Source: Geobacter sp. AOG1 (lineage in GTDB: Bacteria > Desulfobacterota > Desulfuromonadia > Geobacterales > Geobacteraceae). From it: a stretch of DNA of 64,000 nucleotides. Each line of letters opens with the position of its first letter. Within the stretch, counting starts at the first letter, position 1. The stretch is taken from contig NZ_BLIZ01000001.1 in assembly GCF_019972315.1 (NCBI RefSeq), positions 496,001 to 560,000 on the forward strand, written 5' to 3'. Below are positions 36,746 to 45,115 of the stretch, one piece after another. The translations under genes and the position numbers were made by a program. The notes beneath the pieces were generated by a model. It did not search any database and had not been told where the DNA came from. It saw only the letters and a program-made list of their open reading frames with translations.

Positions 36746-37219
36746 TTATTTTTCTTCCATAAGCGCCACCGCATGGGCGGCAATCCCTTCGCCCCGGCCG
36801 CAGAAGCCGAGTTCCTCGGTGGTGGTCGCCTTGACGTTGATCCGGTCCGCATCCGCGGCCAGCACCCGAGCGATGTTCTCCCGCATGGCCGGGATGTAAG
36901 GGGCGAGCTTTGGTCGCTGGGCAACGACGGTGGCATCAACATTCCCCAGCCGGTACCCCTTCCGGTCGGCGAGCCCCATCACGTGGGCCAACAGCTTGAG
37001 GCTGTCGGCCCCCTTGAACTGGGGGTCGGTATCGGGGAAGTGCCGGCCGATGTCACCCTCGCCGATGGCGCCGAGGATGGCGTCGGAGATCGCGTGCAGC
37101 AGCACATCCGCATCCGAATGCCCCAGAAGCCCCTTCTCCCAGGGGATGTCCACCCCCCCAAGAATCAGCTTCCGCCCCTCCACCAGCCGGTGCACATCAT
37201 AGCCATGACCAATGCGCAT
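36746..37219 (-). CDS. ispF: 2-C-methyl-D-erythritol 2,4-cyclodiphosphate synthase
   Basis: A 157-residue enzyme of the MEP isoprenoid pathway, starting at 37219 with GGAG six bases upstream. Metal ligands are in GHGYDVHRL and [34 protein letters not shown] and [17 protein letters not shown] are the other family signatures. It lies next to ispD, as is common, separated by a hairpin element. Confidence 0.97.
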   Translation of the reverse strand: MRIGHGYDVHRLVEGRKLILGGVDIPWEKGLLGHSDADVLLHAISDAILGAIGEGDIGRHFPDTDPQFKGADSLKLLAHVMGLADRKGYRLGNVDATVVAQRPKLAPYIPAMRENIARVLAADADRINVKATTTEELGFCGRGEGIAAHAVALMEEK

Positions 37220-37257
37220 ATGCGTCTCCAATGCATTTATATCCAGTATTCATGTGT

Positions 37258-37379
37258 GGTAAACGCGATTTTTTCGCAAGGTCAAGGCGATCGAAGGATT
37301 GCGCGGAGGCGTAGCAGCGCTACGCCGCACAAGCGGTCCTGAAGATCAACGCAGAGATTGCGGAAAAGGCACGTTTACC
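37258..37379. repeat. Gene-end hairpin element, copy 3
   Basis: A 122-base element with inverted ends (GGTAAACGCGATTTTTTCGCAA and, inverted, TTGCGGAAAAGGCACGTTTACC) and an internal palindrome GTAGCAGCGCTAC. It shares GCAAGGTCAAGGCGATC...GCGGAGGC and CAACGCAGAGATTGCG with copy 2. Its right end supplies the TAA stop codon of ispD. Confidence 0.8.
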
Positions 37380-38058
37380 GAAGAAATGCTTCCGCCAGAA
37401 CAAGGTCCTCCGGCGTCGTAATCTTGATATTGCGGTAATCCCCCATGACCACATGGACATCCTTCCCGAGGCGCTCCACCAGCGAGGCGTCGTCGGTCCC
37501 CAGGTATCCTTCGGCGGCGGCGATTTCGTGAGCGGCACGGATCACACCGTAGCGGAATGCCTGGGGGGTCTGGGCGAGCCAGAGCTGCTCCCGCGGCGGA
37601 GTTTCCCGGATGACCCCGTCAACGACCACCTTGACCGTGTCCTTGGCCGGCACCGCCACAAGGGCACCGTCATGTTCCTGTGCCACCCGGATCGCCTTTT
37701 TCAGCACCGACACAGGAACGAACGGCCGCACGCCATCATGGATGAGGATGACCCCGTCGTCCGGCGTCCCGTCAATGGCCCGCAACCCGTTGAGCACAGA
37801 ATGCTGCCGCTCCGCTCCGCCGGCTACGATGCCCCGCACCTTGCGGAACCCGTACCGTTCCACCACCTGCTCCCGGCAAAAGGGGATCTCCGCCTCCGGC
37901 GAAATGACGTAAATATCATCGACTTCGGGAAGAGCTTCGAATACTCCGATCGTATGGGCAACAATCGGTTTTTCGTCCAGGAGGAGGTACTGCTTGTTGA
38001 TGGCGGCACCCATCCGTTTTCCCATCCCCGCGGCGGGGATGAGCGCTATCACTTTCAT
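37375..38058 (-). CDS. ispD: 2-C-methyl-D-erythritol 4-phosphate cytidylyltransferase
   Basis: A 227-residue enzyme that attaches CMP to MEP in isoprenoid synthesis. The nucleotide-binding loop [56 protein letters not shown] and [19 protein letters not shown] are all present. Length is standard. A promoter with an inverted repeat between -35 and -10 lies about 80 bases upstream. Confidence 0.97.
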   Translation of the reverse strand: MKVIALIPAAGMGKRMGAAINKQYLLLDEKPIVAHTIGVFEALPEVDDIYVISPEAEIPFCREQVVERYGFRKVRGIVAGGAERQHSVLNGLRAIDGTPDDGVILIHDGVRPFVPVSVLKKAIRVAQEHDGALVAVPAKDTVKVVVDGVIRETPPREQLWLAQTPQAFRYGVIRAAHEIAAAEGYLGTDDASLVERLGKDVHVVMGDYRNIKITTPEDLVLAEAFLR

Positions 38059-38128
38059 GAATCGGATCCCTGTCGTTGCGCCGACCAGAAATGACGCAAT
38101 ACATAAAAATCAAACAAAACTCACCCAA

Positions 38129-38157
38129 CTATAACGACCGGTTACTTTCCCGGTCAA
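38129..38157 (-). promoter_or_regulatory. ispD promoter with an internal palindrome
   Basis: On the minus strand TTGACC (38157-38152) and TTATAG (38134-38129) are 17 bases apart. A perfect inverted repeat GACCGG-N8-CCGGTC (38136-38155) fills the spacer and overlaps the -35, a likely repressor site. Confidence 0.5.
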
Positions 38158-38159
38158 TT

Positions 38160-38418
38160 AAAAAATCCCGCTTCATATAAAAAGCTGTTTTATTATACAA
38201 AATAAAACAAAAAAAACCAGCTTTTATTATCATCCCCCCCATGAATTTCACTCCGTTGCGTGGACGTATGGCAAACAAACAGGCAGTGATTTAACTGAAT
38301 TGATCAGTCTTTGGCAAAGTTCGGACGGTGTTGAAGGGAGTACGAGAAAACGCGAAGACGAAAGGGAGACGGGCAGGAGGACACCGACCCGGGATATTTC
38401 GCCATCAAGCTGCCGATG
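38160..38418. other. AT-rich non-coding region after selA
   Basis: About 260 bases without a convincing gene. The part at 38175-38225 is strongly AT-rich and can form a long hairpin (AAAAGCTG/CAGCTTTT with an inner TTTTATT/AATAAAA stem and T runs), a plausible terminator for selA. The stretch 38300-38418 has no recognisable coding or RNA feature. No selB or tRNA(Sec) is found here. Confidence 0.4.
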
Positions 38419-39801
38419 TCAAACAAGCGCTTTGAGTGCGGCAAGAAGGAGTGGAACATCAGCATCGAGGATGGTGCGGAGGTCGAGAAGGAACTCCCCT
38501 TTGGCAATTCTGCCGACAACCGGCACGGCACCGGTGCGCAGACGGGCCTCCAGCTCCTGGGGGGAAAGACCGGCCATTCGGATGGCCAGGAGGAACGTCG
38601 GCAGCTCCTGACCGGGAAGGGCTCCCCCTCCCACCTGTGAAACACCTTTCACCAGGGTGACCTCGACCGCGGCCGGAAGGTTTCGGCGCAGAAGCCGGAT
38701 GACTCGCCTCCCCTTGCCTGCCAGTTCGGCAGAAGTGACCGTGAGCATGCGCAGGGTCGGAATGGAGGCAAGGGCCTGCCGTTCGTCCCGGTACAGGGCC
38801 AGGGTCCCTTCCAGGGCCGCAAGGGTCAGTTTGTCGATTCGGAACGCCCTGAGCAGTGGATGTTTCTTCATCGGGTCGAGACACGCCTTTCGTCCGACGA
38901 TGAGCCCCGCCTGAGGACCGCCGAGGAGTTTGTCCCCACTGAAGGTGACCACGTCGATGCCTGCCCGGACGAATTCCTGGATCGTCGGCTCGCTACCCAT
39001 GCCAAACCGGGCCAAATCGATGAGGTTGCCGCTCCCCACATCCGCCATGACCGGCAGGCCATAGTCCCTGCCGAGCTCCACCAGTCGGGGTGCGGTAACC
39101 TCGGCGGTAAAGCCGATCGTGGCGAAGTTGCTGGCATGCACCTTGAGAAACAGCGCGGTTTCGGTGGTTACAGCTGCACGATAGTCGTCCGGGTGGGTCC
39201 GGTTGGTCGTACCCACTTCCCGCAGCAAGGCTCCGCTCTGCCCCATGATGTCGGGAATCCGGAATGACCCGCCGATCTCCACCAGTTCGCCGCGGGAGAC
39301 CACCACTTCCTTGCCGACGGCCATGGCTGCCAGCGCCAACATGACCGCGGCCGCATTATTGTTCACCACCAGTGCCGCTTCGGCACCGGTCAACTCACAG
39401 AGCAGCTCTTCCACATGGGAATAGCGGCTCCCACGCTCTCCTGCTTCCAGGTCGAACTCCAGGTTTGAATAGCCGTAAGCGATACGGTCAAGCTGCTCCC
39501 GAACCTTTTCCGGCAGGGGGGATCGGCCGAGGTTAGTGTGGATAACCACCCCGGTGCCGTTCACAACCCGCTTCAGGCTCAGAGACGTGTCACGCTCAAC
39601 CGCCGCAGCTATTCTGGATGCAATAGTTTCCACCGGCGGCAAAACGAATGACGTTCCTTCCATGGCTTCCCGGCGTAAAGAATCCAGGACAGTTCGCACC
39701 CCTTTGAGTACCACCGGGCGGGGGTAAGCAATCAGAATCGCCTGGACTCCGGGCCATACCAACACCTTGTCGACTTTGGGAATGTTCTTGAGAACCGACA
39801 C
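38419..39801 (-). CDS. selA: L-seryl-tRNA(Sec) selenium transferase
   Basis: A 460-residue PLP enzyme that converts Ser-tRNA(Sec) to Sec-tRNA(Sec) using selenophosphate. The start is a GTG at 39801 after GAGGAGC. Key parts are VNGTGVVIHTNLGRSPLP, EAALVVNNNAAAVMLAL, the lysine in FSGDKLLGGPQAGLIVGRK, and DVGSGNLIDL. It serves selenoproteins such as the UGA-containing thioredoxin-like gene at 44.3 kb. selB, selD and selC are not in the window. Confidence 0.96.
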   Translation of the reverse strand: MSVLKNIPKVDKVLVWPGVQAILIAYPRPVVLKGVRTVLDSLRREAMEGTSFVLPPVETIASRIAAAVERDTSLSLKRVVNGTGVVIHTNLGRSPLPEKVREQLDRIAYGYSNLEFDLEAGERGSRYSHVEELLCELTGAEAALVVNNNAAAVMLALAAMAVGKEVVVSRGELVEIGGSFRIPDIMGQSGALLREVGTTNRTHPDDYRAAVTTETALFLKVHASNFATIGFTAEVTAPRLVELGRDYGLPVMADVGSGNLIDLARFGMGSEPTIQEFVRAGIDVVTFSGDKLLGGPQAGLIVGRKACLDPMKKHPLLRAFRIDKLTLAALEGTLALYRDERQALASIPTLRMLTVTSAELAGKGRRVIRLLRRNLPAAVEVTLVKGVSQVGGGALPGQELPTFLLAIRMAGLSPQELEARLRTGAVPVVGRIAKGEFLLDLRTILDADVPLLLAALKALV

Positions 39802-40008
39802 GAAAAGCTCCTCACGGCGGGTGGTTGATCAAGGGATAGTGCTTCAGTGAATAAAACCTATAGTAAATGGCAGGAGTTCGGCTTGTCGCACCCGGTCCGG
39901 GGCGGGATTGAATGGTTAGCCGCCGGATGGCAACGGGGGATAGTGTGGTAACGTTCCACGGGAAAGGGCGACAACCCGCCAGGCATTGCCGTTGAGGACA
40001 TCCTCCGA

Positions 40009-40707
40009 TCAGATATCCATATGGAGGGCGGCCTTTCGTTCCGCTGCCTTGAGGGGCGAACTCCCCTGCATGAGCACCTTGCCGCCGTACTCCGCATTCT
40101 TGCGCACGAGCTTCTCTGCCAGATCGGCATTCCGCTTGCGGAACGCCTCGATGATCTTCTCGTGCTCCTGCACCGAGATATGCATCCGGCCGGGGAGGCT
40201 CAGGGAAGCGACGCGGAGACGCTGAAACTTGTTGAGCAGATTGGAGATCATTTCCTGGAGTTTTTCATTGTCGGACGCACGGATGAACAGATCGTGAAAA
40301 TCGTTGTGTATCTTGAAGAAGTGCCGTATGTCGCCTTCGTCCGCCATCTGCCGCAGCTTGCTGTTAATCGCGTCAAGCTTTTCAAGATCCTTGTCCAAAA
40401 GCTTTTCGCACGCACAACGTGCCGCATACCCTTCCAGTATGCTCTTTATGGCGTAAAACTCCTCCACATCACGCGGGGAAAAGGACGTCACGACCGCGCC
40501 CTTGCGGGGGATCACCGTCAAATACCCTTCCGACTCCAGTTGCCGGAAGGCCTCGCGTATCGGTGTCCGGCTGATGCCGAACTTCTCCGCTAGTTCGGGT
40601 TCTGCTACTTTCTCCCCCGGCTTCAGCCCTCCGCTCATGATGGCGTCGCGGATTGTTTCCAGTATTTTCTCCCTGAGGGTCAGGTGCTTTTCAATGCTTT
40701 TCTTCAT
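40009..40707 (-). CDS. GntR-family transcriptional regulator (FCD type)
   Basis: A 232-residue repressor or activator starting at 40707 (AAGGGGG upstream). The N-terminal winged helix is typical: LREKILETIRDAIMSGGLKPGEKVAEPELAEKFGISRTPIREAFRQLESEGYLTV. The C-terminal FCD domain has the metal/ligand pattern FHDLFIRASDN and SVQEHEKIIEAF. FCD regulators usually bind carboxylic acids. A palindromic operator overlaps its own promoter. The effector and other targets are unknown. Confidence 0.9.
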   Translation of the reverse strand: MKKSIEKHLTLREKILETIRDAIMSGGLKPGEKVAEPELAEKFGISRTPIREAFRQLESEGYLTVIPRKGAVVTSFSPRDVEEFYAIKSILEGYAARCACEKLLDKDLEKLDAINSKLRQMADEGDIRHFFKIHNDFHDLFIRASDNEKLQEMISNLLNKFQRLRVASLSLPGRMHISVQEHEKIIEAFRKRNADLAEKLVRKNAEYGGKVLMQGSSPLKAAERKAALHMDI

Positions 40708-40735
40708 AAATTCCCCCTTATGAGGATAGATGAAT

Positions 40736-40761
40736 TGTATACAGTATACATTATTTGTCAA
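40736..40761 (-). promoter_or_regulatory. Promoter and operator of the GntR gene
   Basis: On the minus strand TTGACA (40761-40756) and TACAAT are 16 bases apart. A 15-base perfect palindrome TGTATAC-A/T-GTATACA (40736-40750) covers the -10 region, the form expected for GntR-family self-repression. Confidence 0.7.
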
Positions 40762-40872
40762 GATATTCTAGCAAACCCGGCTTCCAGTCGAGTTTAAGCG
40801 CTACCGAAACCATGCAATTATCTTGAATTTTGCATCGTCCGATAGTAATCTGTTCCACCATAAAGGAGCTCC

Positions 40873-41928
40873 ATGGATCCCGTCCGGCATCTGAAAATTT
40901 CGTTCTTCGTACTCGTCCTGCTCATAACCATCGGCGTGACCGGATACATGGGGATCGAGAAGTGGAATTTTCTCGACGCCCTCTACATGACCGTCATTAC
41001 CCTGGGTACGGTGGGGTTCAGGGAAGTCCACGACCTGAGCGATGCCGGCAAGCTGTTCACCATGGGACTGATTGTGGTCGGCGTCAGCGTCCTCGGCTAC
41101 ATCGTCGGGAGCCTTGCCCAGATCATGTTCGAAGGACAGTTCCAGCGGATTATCGGGAGGAAAAAGGTGGAAAAGAAGATCGATGCCCTTCAGGATCACT
41201 ATATCATCTGCGGTTTCGGCCGCATCGGCGCCCTGATTTGCAAGGAATTCGCCGCCAAGCCCCTCCCGTTCCTGGTAATCGAAAAACACCCCGAGGTCCA
41301 CGAGAAGCTGCACCAGGAAGAGTACCTTCACATCAGGGGGGACGCCACCGAGGACGAAACCCTGCTCAGGGCAGGAATCAAGCGGGCCAAGGGACTCATC
41401 TCGGTAGTCACGTCCGACACGGAAAACGTGTATATCACCCTGACCGCACGGGGGCTCAATCCCGACCTGTTCATTCTGGCCCGTTCAGGAGAGGAAGGGT
41501 CGGAAATCAAGCTGAAGCGGGCTGGCGCAAACAAGGTGGTCTCCCCCTACGTGATCGGCGGGGGCCGCATGGCCCAGGCAATCCTTCGCCCCAATGTGGT
41601 GGACTTCATCGAGATCGCCACCGGCCGAGAACACTTGGAACTGCAGATGGAAGAAATCCTGATCCCGCCGGAGTCGAGCTTTGCCGGGGAAAACCTGGTC
41701 AGCTCCGGCTTCCGCAAGGAAACCGGCGTCATCATCATCGGCATCAAGAAAGCCGTCGGCAAGATGGTGTTCAACCCCAATCCCCACGCCAAGATGGAGG
41801 CTAACGATACCCTGATTGTTCTCGGCGAGCCGGCGGCCATCCAGAAACTGGAGCAGTTGATCAGTTGCAGCAACTGCGCAACCGACGTCATAAAAAAACA
41901 CAGGAAAGAGCCGACCCCCCATGAATGA
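40873..41928 (+). CDS. Two-TM potassium channel with RCK domains
   Basis: A 351-residue channel of the MthK/Kch type; AAAGGAG precedes the ATG. TM1 is at about 9-27, the pore helix and filter in YMTVITLGTVGF (TxGxVGF), and TM2 at GKLFTMGLIVVGVSVLGYIVGSLAQ. The RCK-N domain has a Rossmann GFGRIGALICKEF motif and RGDATEDETLLRAGI; RCK-C follows (LQMEEILIPPESSFAGENL). It lets K+ pass when ligand binds the ring. It overlaps the next gene by eight bases. Confidence 0.92.
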   Translation: MDPVRHLKISFFVLVLLITIGVTGYMGIEKWNFLDALYMTVITLGTVGFREVHDLSDAGKLFTMGLIVVGVSVLGYIVGSLAQIMFEGQFQRIIGRKKVEKKIDALQDHYIICGFGRIGALICKEFAAKPLPFLVIEKHPEVHEKLHQEEYLHIRGDATEDETLLRAGIKRAKGLISVVTSDTENVYITLTARGLNPDLFILARSGEEGSEIKLKRAGANKVVSPYVIGGGRMAQAILRPNVVDFIEIATGREHLELQMEEILIPPESSFAGENLVSSGFRKETGVIIIGIKKAVGKMVFNPNPHAKMEANDTLIVLGEPAAIQKLEQLISCSNCATDVIKKHRKEPTPHE

Positions 41929-42682
41929 TCGACTGTTCGTCCACGTTCCCTATTCATTCCTGCAACAGAACCTGGAGCTGGTACTCGCCAAAGGGGTCAA
42001 TCCGGAAGTATTCTTCTCCGGCGACATGCTCGACACCCTCATCCCCGAGGAACTGGCAGCCATCGCTGCAACCCTGGCCGGCAACGGCCTTGCAACCACC
42101 ATCCACGCACCTTTCATAGACCTGAACCCGGGCTCCGTGGAGCGGCTCATCCGCGACGTCACCCGCCACCGCTTTGCCCAGCTGCTTGGTGCAGCCGCCC
42201 ATCTCAAGCCGAGGGTTGTCGTCTTTCACCCCGGGTACGACCGCTGGCGGTACGGGGAAAGTCAGGACAAATGGCTTCAGCACAGCATCGCCACCTGGCA
42301 GGAGGTCCTCCCCCGTGCCGCGGAAATCGGCTTTACCGTGGCCGTGGAAAACATCTTCGAGGAGGAGCCGTCCACCCTTCAGGCGCTGTTCGAGGCACTT
42401 CCCCAGCTTCGGCACTGCTTTGACGTGGGACACTGGAACCTGTTCACCAAGGTGGGAATGGAGGAATGGTTTGCCACGCTGGGAAGCTTCATCGCTGAAG
42501 CCCACATCCACGACAACCATGGCCGGCGTGACGACCATGCCCCGGTCGGCGAGGGAAACATCGACTTCGCCCTTTTCTTCCGGCTCATGGCACAGTACGC
42601 CCCCCAAGCCGCCTGGACCATCGAGGCCCACAGCAAGGAGGACCTGGACCGGTCACTTACGAACATTCGAACGTTTCTGTAA
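41921..42682 (+). CDS. Xylose isomerase-like TIM-barrel protein
   Basis: A 253-residue member of the AP-endonuclease-2/sugar-phosphate-isomerase superfamily. Metal-ligand strands are visible: IHAPFIDLNPG, VVFHPGYDRWRYG, VAVENIFEEEPSTLQAL, CFDVGHWNLF, EAHIHDNHGRRDDHAPVGEGNIDF and WTIEAHSKEDL. The overlap with the channel gene implies co-transcription. It could be an isomerase or an endonuclease IV-like enzyme; the substrate is not known. Confidence 0.82.
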   Translation: MNDRLFVHVPYSFLQQNLELVLAKGVNPEVFFSGDMLDTLIPEELAAIAATLAGNGLATTIHAPFIDLNPGSVERLIRDVTRHRFAQLLGAAAHLKPRVVVFHPGYDRWRYGESQDKWLQHSIATWQEVLPRAAEIGFTVAVENIFEEEPSTLQALFEALPQLRHCFDVGHWNLFTKVGMEEWFATLGSFIAEAHIHDNHGRRDDHAPVGEGNIDFALFFRLMAQYAPQAAWTIEAHSKEDLDRSLTNIRTFL

Positions 42683-42704
42683 ACGGCATAAATTCAAATC
42701 ACAA

Positions 42705-42735
42705 AAATAAACCGGCGGGTCCTCCCCGCCGGCTG
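42705..42735 (-). terminator. Terminator of the cardiolipin-synthase-like gene
   Basis: On the minus strand CCGGCGGGG, loop AGGA, CCCGCCGG is followed by TTTATTTTTG. It also separates the convergent TIM-barrel gene. Confidence 0.8.
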
Positions 42736-42783
42736 TCTTTCCTTCCAACAATCCTATCTTCTTTTTTTTTCAATCCACACATT

Positions 42784-44217
42784 TCATAAATACGGAGAGA
42801 ACAGCTTGGCTGCGGCATCCCGCACCTTGACGGGAAGGCTGCGGGCATCCATCTCCGCCAGAGTGACCTGGTGGGAACAGGCCACGGCGGCCATGAAATA
42901 CGCCTCCAACTGGCGGGTAAAGTCGGCATCGTAGACCTCCAGGTCAAGCTCGAAATTGAGCCGGAGGCTGCGGGGGTCCATGTTCGCCGAACCGATGAGG
43001 CTCCAGACGCCATCCACCAGGAAGAGCTTGGTATGAACGAACGGTGGCGGCTGATAATAAATCTTTATCCCCAATTGCAGCAATTCCCAGAGATAGGCCC
43101 GACTGGCCCAATGAACAAAGGGAAGGTTGTTGCGGGCGGGAAGCACGAGTACCACATCGACGCCGCGCAAGGCCGTGGTGATGAGGGCGGAAACCAGGGG
43201 CCGGTCGGGAATGAAATAGGGGGTCATGATCAGAACCCGGTTGCGGGCGCAGGCAAGCGCCCCCATGATGATCCAGTGGAGTTTGCGGAACTCCTTGTCC
43301 GGGCCATCGCCGACGACCCGGGCCATGGCGTTCCCCGCTTCCATCAATGGCGGAAAATGGCTTCGATCCGCCAGCAGGTCACCGGTGGCAAAGTACCAGT
43401 CCTCCAGAAACACCCGCTGCAGATCGGCCACCACTTGTCCGTCCACCCTGAAATGCATATCCGCAACCGCCGGCGGTTTGCCGCTCCTCTCCACCAGGTG
43501 GCGGTCACCGATGTTCATCCCGCCGGTGAAGCCGATCTGGCCATCCACCACAAGGATTTTCCGGTGGTTGCGCAGGTTCACGTACCCCCCCTGGCGCAGG
43601 GGAAGAAACCTGCCGATTTTGACGCGCGACCCGCGCAGGAGACTGCGCATGGTAGGTCGGGAGTATTTTTCGCCGAGGCTGTCGATGATCACCCGCACCT
43701 CGACTCCCCGATCGGCTGCCGACTTCAGGGCGTCCGCGAACCGGCGGCCGGTGGCGTCGGAGTCGAAAATATAGGTGCTCAGGTGGATGGAACGGGTGGC
43801 CGTGTCGATGGCTGCCAGCATGGCAGGGTAGGCGGCTTCACCGTTTTTCAGGGGAAGGATGCAGTTGCCGGACAAAAGTGCGGAACTTACCAGCCGGTCG
43901 GAAAGCGCCCGCAGTTCCTGCAGGTTGGATGCTTCGAGGGGGATGTCTCCGGCCACCTGCAACTCCAGGCGGGCGGGAAAGTCGTCCCAGCCGGCAAAGA
44001 GGCGCCCGCTCTCTTGCCATTGCCGGGCCGTCCGATATATCCAGTTGACCCCCATGGTCCAGTAGAAGAACGGGCCGATTACCGGCAGGGTGATGCTGGT
44101 GACGATCCACCCCAGGGCAGAGCGGGGGTCGCGTTTCATGATCAGGGCGTGGAGCGCCGACGTGAGCGACAGCGCCACGACAAACGAGATCAGTATCCCC
44201 AGCAGAAAATGGTCCAA
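42784..44217 (-). CDS. Phospholipase D-type cardiolipin synthase-like protein
   Basis: A 477-residue membrane enzyme. The start is taken at the TTG at 44217, six bases after GGAG; a TTG at 44238 is the alternative. Two N-terminal membrane segments (FLLGILISFVVALSLTSALHALIM and WIVTSITLPVIGPFFYWTMG) precede two PLD domains with HxKxxxxD motifs: NHRKILVVDGQIGFTGGMN and VHTKLFLVDGVWSLIGSANMD. It probably joins two phosphatidylglycerols into cardiolipin at the inner membrane. Confidence 0.92.
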   Translation of the reverse strand: MDHFLLGILISFVVALSLTSALHALIMKRDPRSALGWIVTSITLPVIGPFFYWTMGVNWIYRTARQWQESGRLFAGWDDFPARLELQVAGDIPLEASNLQELRALSDRLVSSALLSGNCILPLKNGEAAYPAMLAAIDTATRSIHLSTYIFDSDATGRRFADALKSAADRGVEVRVIIDSLGEKYSRPTMRSLLRGSRVKIGRFLPLRQGGYVNLRNHRKILVVDGQIGFTGGMNIGDRHLVERSGKPPAVADMHFRVDGQVVADLQRVFLEDWYFATGDLLADRSHFPPLMEAGNAMARVVGDGPDKEFRKLHWIIMGALACARNRVLIMTPYFIPDRPLVSALITTALRGVDVVLVLPARNNLPFVHWASRAYLWELLQLGIKIYYQPPPFVHTKLFLVDGVWSLIGSANMDPRSLRLNFELDLEVYDADFTRQLEAYFMAAVACSHQVTLAEMDARSLPVKVRDAAAKLFSPYL

Positions 44218-44285
44218 ACACCCCTCCGGTGCCAACAAGCTCGTTAATTAAATAAATAGCATAACTCGTGGCAAAATACAGACAT

Positions 44286-44312
44286 AAAAACGGGGGCCAC
44301 ACTGCGCCCCCG
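44286..44312 (-). terminator. Terminator of the selenoprotein gene
   Basis: On the minus strand ACGGGGGC, loop GCAGTGTG, GCCCCCGT is followed by TTTTTATG, 27 bases after the stop codon. Confidence 0.82.
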
Positions 44313-44338
44313 TCTGCAAGACTCTGGGTAGACTCCAT

Positions 44339-44908
44339 TTATAGCAGGCTGTATGGCTCGGCCCGCTTCGCCCACTCGCTGGCCGGATAGTCAGCTGCCA
44401 GCTTTTCGTAGGCCTGCTTGAGCGCCGCAGCATCGTGACTCGCCTTGAACCGGCTCACCCCGCGGAGGTAGACCGCCTCGGGGGCAAAACCGCTCTGGGG
44501 GAAGTCGGACAGCACCCGGTCAAAATGGATGATGGCATCATTGAAATCCCCCGTATCGAAATCGGTTTTCCCCATTCCGAGGAGCAGCGAGGCGATCAGG
44601 TCGTCGGGGGGAAGGAAGCCGACGGTCCGGTGGTGCTCCTTCCCGTAAAAATCGAGAGTGATGAGGGTGGGGGTCCAGGTGAGTTTGAACTCGTCGGCCA
44701 GCGGCTTGCTGTCCGCCGGCACCCGGATCGGCACGAGGCTTGACGTGATGAAATCGAAGACCTTCACATTGGGATACGTGACCGCATCCATCTGTTTACA
44801 ACCAATTCAGCCAGGGTTGAAGAAGTCGAGCAGTATCGTCTTATGTTCGGTCCGCCCTCGGACGAGGGCACTGTTAAAATCGGTCTCCCAGTCGATGATG
44901 CTTGCCAT
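44339..44908 (-). CDS. Selenocysteine-containing thioredoxin-fold/TPR protein
   Basis: Read through the in-frame TGA at 44809-44807, this is a 189-residue protein. The ATG at 44908 has a perfect AGGAGG. Residues 1-33 (MASIIDWETDFNSALVRG..., ILLDFFNPG) form the first strand and helix of a thioredoxin fold, and the TGA (Sec34) is followed by IGC, giving a U-x-x-C redox motif. The fold continues with TPTLITLDFYGKEHHRTVGF (cis-Pro). The C-terminal 80 residues are TPR-like. A SECIS-like hairpin follows the UGA. A caller that ignores Sec would start at the ATG at 44791 and lose the active site. Confidence 0.88.
44772..44789 (-). promoter_or_regulatory. Candidate bacterial SECIS hairpin
   Basis: On the minus strand GGATGC, loop GGTCAC, GTATCC forms a six-pair stem (one G-U) whose loop begins 24 bases after the UGA. 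Outer ACA/TGT pairs can extend it across an internal loop. The GGUC in the apical loop is the SelB-recognition feature known from E. coli fdhF. Confidence 0.65.
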
Positions 44909-45029
44909 GACACTACCTCCTCTGGTTGTTTGATTGTCGGAACCGGGATCTGCCGTACGCCGGATTGTGGGTAAATCGTAGCTCACTCCCGGGCGGAGTC
45001 AAGGAGACGCGTACGGTGGGTGCTCCCCC

Positions 45030-45058
45030 TTGCAGTTTCGTCCGGCAATGATTATACT
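45030..45058 (+). promoter_or_regulatory. htpX promoter
   Basis: TTGCAG (45030-45035) and TATACT (45053-45058) are separated by 17 bases, about 58 bases before the htpX start. It reads as a housekeeping promoter; no clear heat-shock consensus was seen. Confidence 0.5.
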
Positions 45059-45115
45059 GGGCTGGTAACCGACTGTTGTCACGGGAAATTACCTGCTCAA
45101 AGGATGGACACCATT

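Noticed and set aside
38059-38418. A selB gene or tRNA(Sec) next to selA
   Set aside because: No GTPase motifs and no 90-base tRNA-like fold with a long extra arm were found; only AT-rich DNA and a possible terminator are visible.
40009-40761. GntR regulator starting at 40761
   Set aside because: That start lies within the -35 box of its own promoter; the ATG at 40707 has AAGGGGG upstream and matches the usual N terminus.
44339-44791. Short TPR protein starting at the ATG at 44791
   Set aside because: It would begin in the middle of a thioredoxin fold without a ribosome site. The upstream frame, interrupted only by one TGA, supplies the missing half and a perfect Shine-Dalgarno.
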